Shown here piece by piece: positions 62,939-64,000 of a stretch of DNA of 64,000 nt. The DNA lies in contig CANMLX010000004.1 of NCBI GenBank assembly GCA_947498845.1, positions 62,001-126,000 on the forward strand, read 5' to 3'. The notes beneath the pieces are model-generated. The model had not been told where the DNA came from and did no database searches. It saw only the letters and a list, made by a program, of their open reading frames with translations. The stretch comes from an uncultured Flavobacteriaceae bacterium (lineage in GTDB: Bacteria > Bacteroidota > Bacteroidia > Flavobacteriales > Flavobacteriaceae). A program made the translations under genes and the position numbers. Within the stretch, counting starts at the first letter, position 1, and each line of letters starts with the position of its first letter.

Positions 62939-64000
62939 TTAAAATTTGAAGTTATATGTTATTGATGGTATTATTCCAAAAATGGATACTCTTGTGGCTT
63001 CGTTTTTTCCTGTATCTTGATTTTGAAGGAATGAAATTGATGCTGCATTTTTGCGACCATAAGCATTATAAACACCAAAGATCCATTCGCCTTGCCATTT
63101 CCTTTTTAAATTCTTTTTAGGAGTATACGTTGCCGAAAGGTCTAAGCGGTGATAAGCTGGTAATCTGCTTGAGTTTCTTTCTGAAAAACTTGCTATAGAT
63201 AGACCTTGGTACTCGTATTGTCCGTTTGGATATGTTACTGGTCGCCCAGTTTGAAATACAGCGTTTGCACTAAAGTTCCATCGGTCGTTTAATTTATATG
63301 CGCCTGTAATTGATATATCATGGGTTCTATCGTGAGGTGTATTATACCATTTACCATCGTTAATACCTAATCCTCCTGCTTTTCCGCCTGGTGTTCTTTG
63401 CTCCGATTTAGACAATGTATAGGCAAACCAGCCTGTAAAACGCCCTTTGTTTTTTCTTAATAAAATTTCCAATCCATAAGCTCTTGCCTCTCCATTTAAA
63501 ATTTCTGTTTCTATGGTATTTGTTCCTATTAAATCCGAACCATCCACATAATCTATTCTGTTTTTTACTGTTTTAAAATAGGTTTCAACTTCAAGAGAAT
63601 AGGCATTATCTTTGAGGTTTTTATAATATCCTATGGCATACTGATTAGATAATTGAGGTTTTATGTATTTACCACTTGGTGTCCACACATCTACAGGGGT
63701 TACCGATGATGTATTGGATAATAAATGTAAATATTGTGATGATTTGGTATAACTCGCTTTTAATGATGAAGATGTATTTAACTGGTAAGATAACCCTAAT
63801 CTTGGTTCAAAATTATCAAAGGTTTCTATACGATCGCTTTTTTTATAAAAGGTTTCACCTGTTTCCTCTCCTTCTTCATAAATACCCAATGTTTCATTGT
63901 AAACAACAGGCCTATTATTTACATAATTCATGATATTTTGTCCTCCTAATCTATCAAATCTACTGTAACGTAAGCCATATTGAGCTGTTAGCTTATCTGT
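62939..64000 (-). CDS. TonB-dependent receptor, C-terminal part
   Basis: The frame is open to the window edge, continuing as YGLRYSRFDRLGGQNIMNYV, so the N-terminal plug and most of the barrel lie outside. The visible barrel strands are FEPRLGLSYQLNTSSSLKAS, YGLEILLRKNKGRFTGWFAY, YKLNDRWNFSANAVFQTGRP, YHRLDLSATYTPKKNLKRKW and the terminal strand IFGIIPSITYNFKF with the usual C-terminal Phe. It is an outer-membrane gated porin for large ligands, paired with DUF4249. Its substrate is not recognisable. Confidence 0.92.
   Translation of the reverse strand, partial: TDKLTAQYGLRYSRFDRLGGQNIMNYVNNRPVVYNETLGIYEEGEETGETFYKKSDRIETFDNFEPRLGLSYQLNTSSSLKASYTKSSQYLHLLSNTSSVTPVDVWTPSGKYIKPQLSNQYAIGYYKNLKDNAYSLEVETYFKTVKNRIDYVDGSDLIGTNTIETEILNGEARAYGLEILLRKNKGRFTGWFAYTLSKSEQRTPGGKAGGLGINDGKWYNTPHDRTHDISITGAYKLNDRWNFSANAVFQTGRPVTYPNGQYEYQGLSIASFSERNSSRLPAYHRLDLSATYTPKKNLKRKWQGEWIFGVYNAYGRKNAASISFLQNQDTGKNEATRVSIFGIIPSITYNFKF

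Overview
The window looks like chromosome from a marine-type member of the Flavobacteriaceae (Bacteroidota). The DNA is AT-rich. A type IX secretion (T9SS) C-terminal sorting domain is present, as are DUF4249/TonB-dependent receptor pairs, ECF sigma/anti-sigma pairs, lipoproteins with SC/AC lipoboxes, and TAnnTTTG-type promoter boxes. No rRNA, tRNA, CRISPR array or complete insertion sequence was found. Small palindromic mobile or repeat elements are common between genes.

Layout. (1) 1-2740: the 5' part of a large membrane protein that fuses an O-antigen ligase-like domain, TPRs and a transglutaminase-like domain. (2) 2.9-15.4 kb: a very AT-rich cluster. It holds a short signal peptidase I, a divergent RND transporter, a 57-residue exported peptide gene followed by a strong terminator, a DUF4221 beta-propeller-like lipoprotein, a CxxC thioredoxin-like lipoprotein, a Hanks-type kinase, and an RND adaptor/pump/TolC set. 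I know of no described system with this composition; it is my main candidate for a new one. (3) 15.4-17.5 kb: a decayed junction with a MITE-like element, a truncated XRE regulator, a dprA C-terminal remnant, a small lipoprotein, a structured RNA candidate and a second mobile element. (4) 17.6-32.1 kb: mostly ordinary chromosome, including a serine hydrolase, two regulator loci, a uracil-DNA glycosylase family protein, rsmI, a TetR/DUF2867 pair, tdk-alr, mscL, asd and a prolyl oligopeptidase. (5) 32.5-36.9 kb: a secreted-protein locus with a T9SS Sel1-repeat protein, a secreted HExxH metallopeptidase-like protein, two small exported proteins and an orphan C-terminal fragment, resembling a polymorphic-toxin locus. 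(6) 37.7-43.6 kb: a divergent transglutaminase / O-antigen-ligase-TPR pair (the split form of the fusion in region 1), an internally repeated secreted helical protein and an ABC ATPase. (7) 44.0-58.1 kb: a Wzx/Wzy-dependent exopolysaccharide or capsule cluster transcribed in one direction, from gmd/fcl (GDP-L-fucose) through flippase, polymerase, acetyltransferase and glycosyltransferases to WecG-like and WecA-like enzymes, Wza and Wzc. (8) 58.2-64.0 kb: a mobile element, then on the minus strand an outer-membrane beta-barrel protein and a sigma/anti-sigma/DUF4097-like operon, then DUF4249 and a TonB-dependent receptor cut by the window end.

How the parts may work together. Regions 1, 6 and 7 all concern cell-surface glycans, and region 2 looks like a dedicated machine for making and exporting a small peptide. 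In region 2 the two RND inner-membrane proteins share a single adaptor and a single TolC, which suggests a heteromeric pump. Hand-counted sample lines give about 22-25% GC in regions 1-2 and about 32-33% in region 4. With the dprA/XRE debris at 15.8-16.5 kb, this suggests that the first 15 kb or so were acquired horizontally. All functional statements rest on reading the sequence by eye; no database search was possible.
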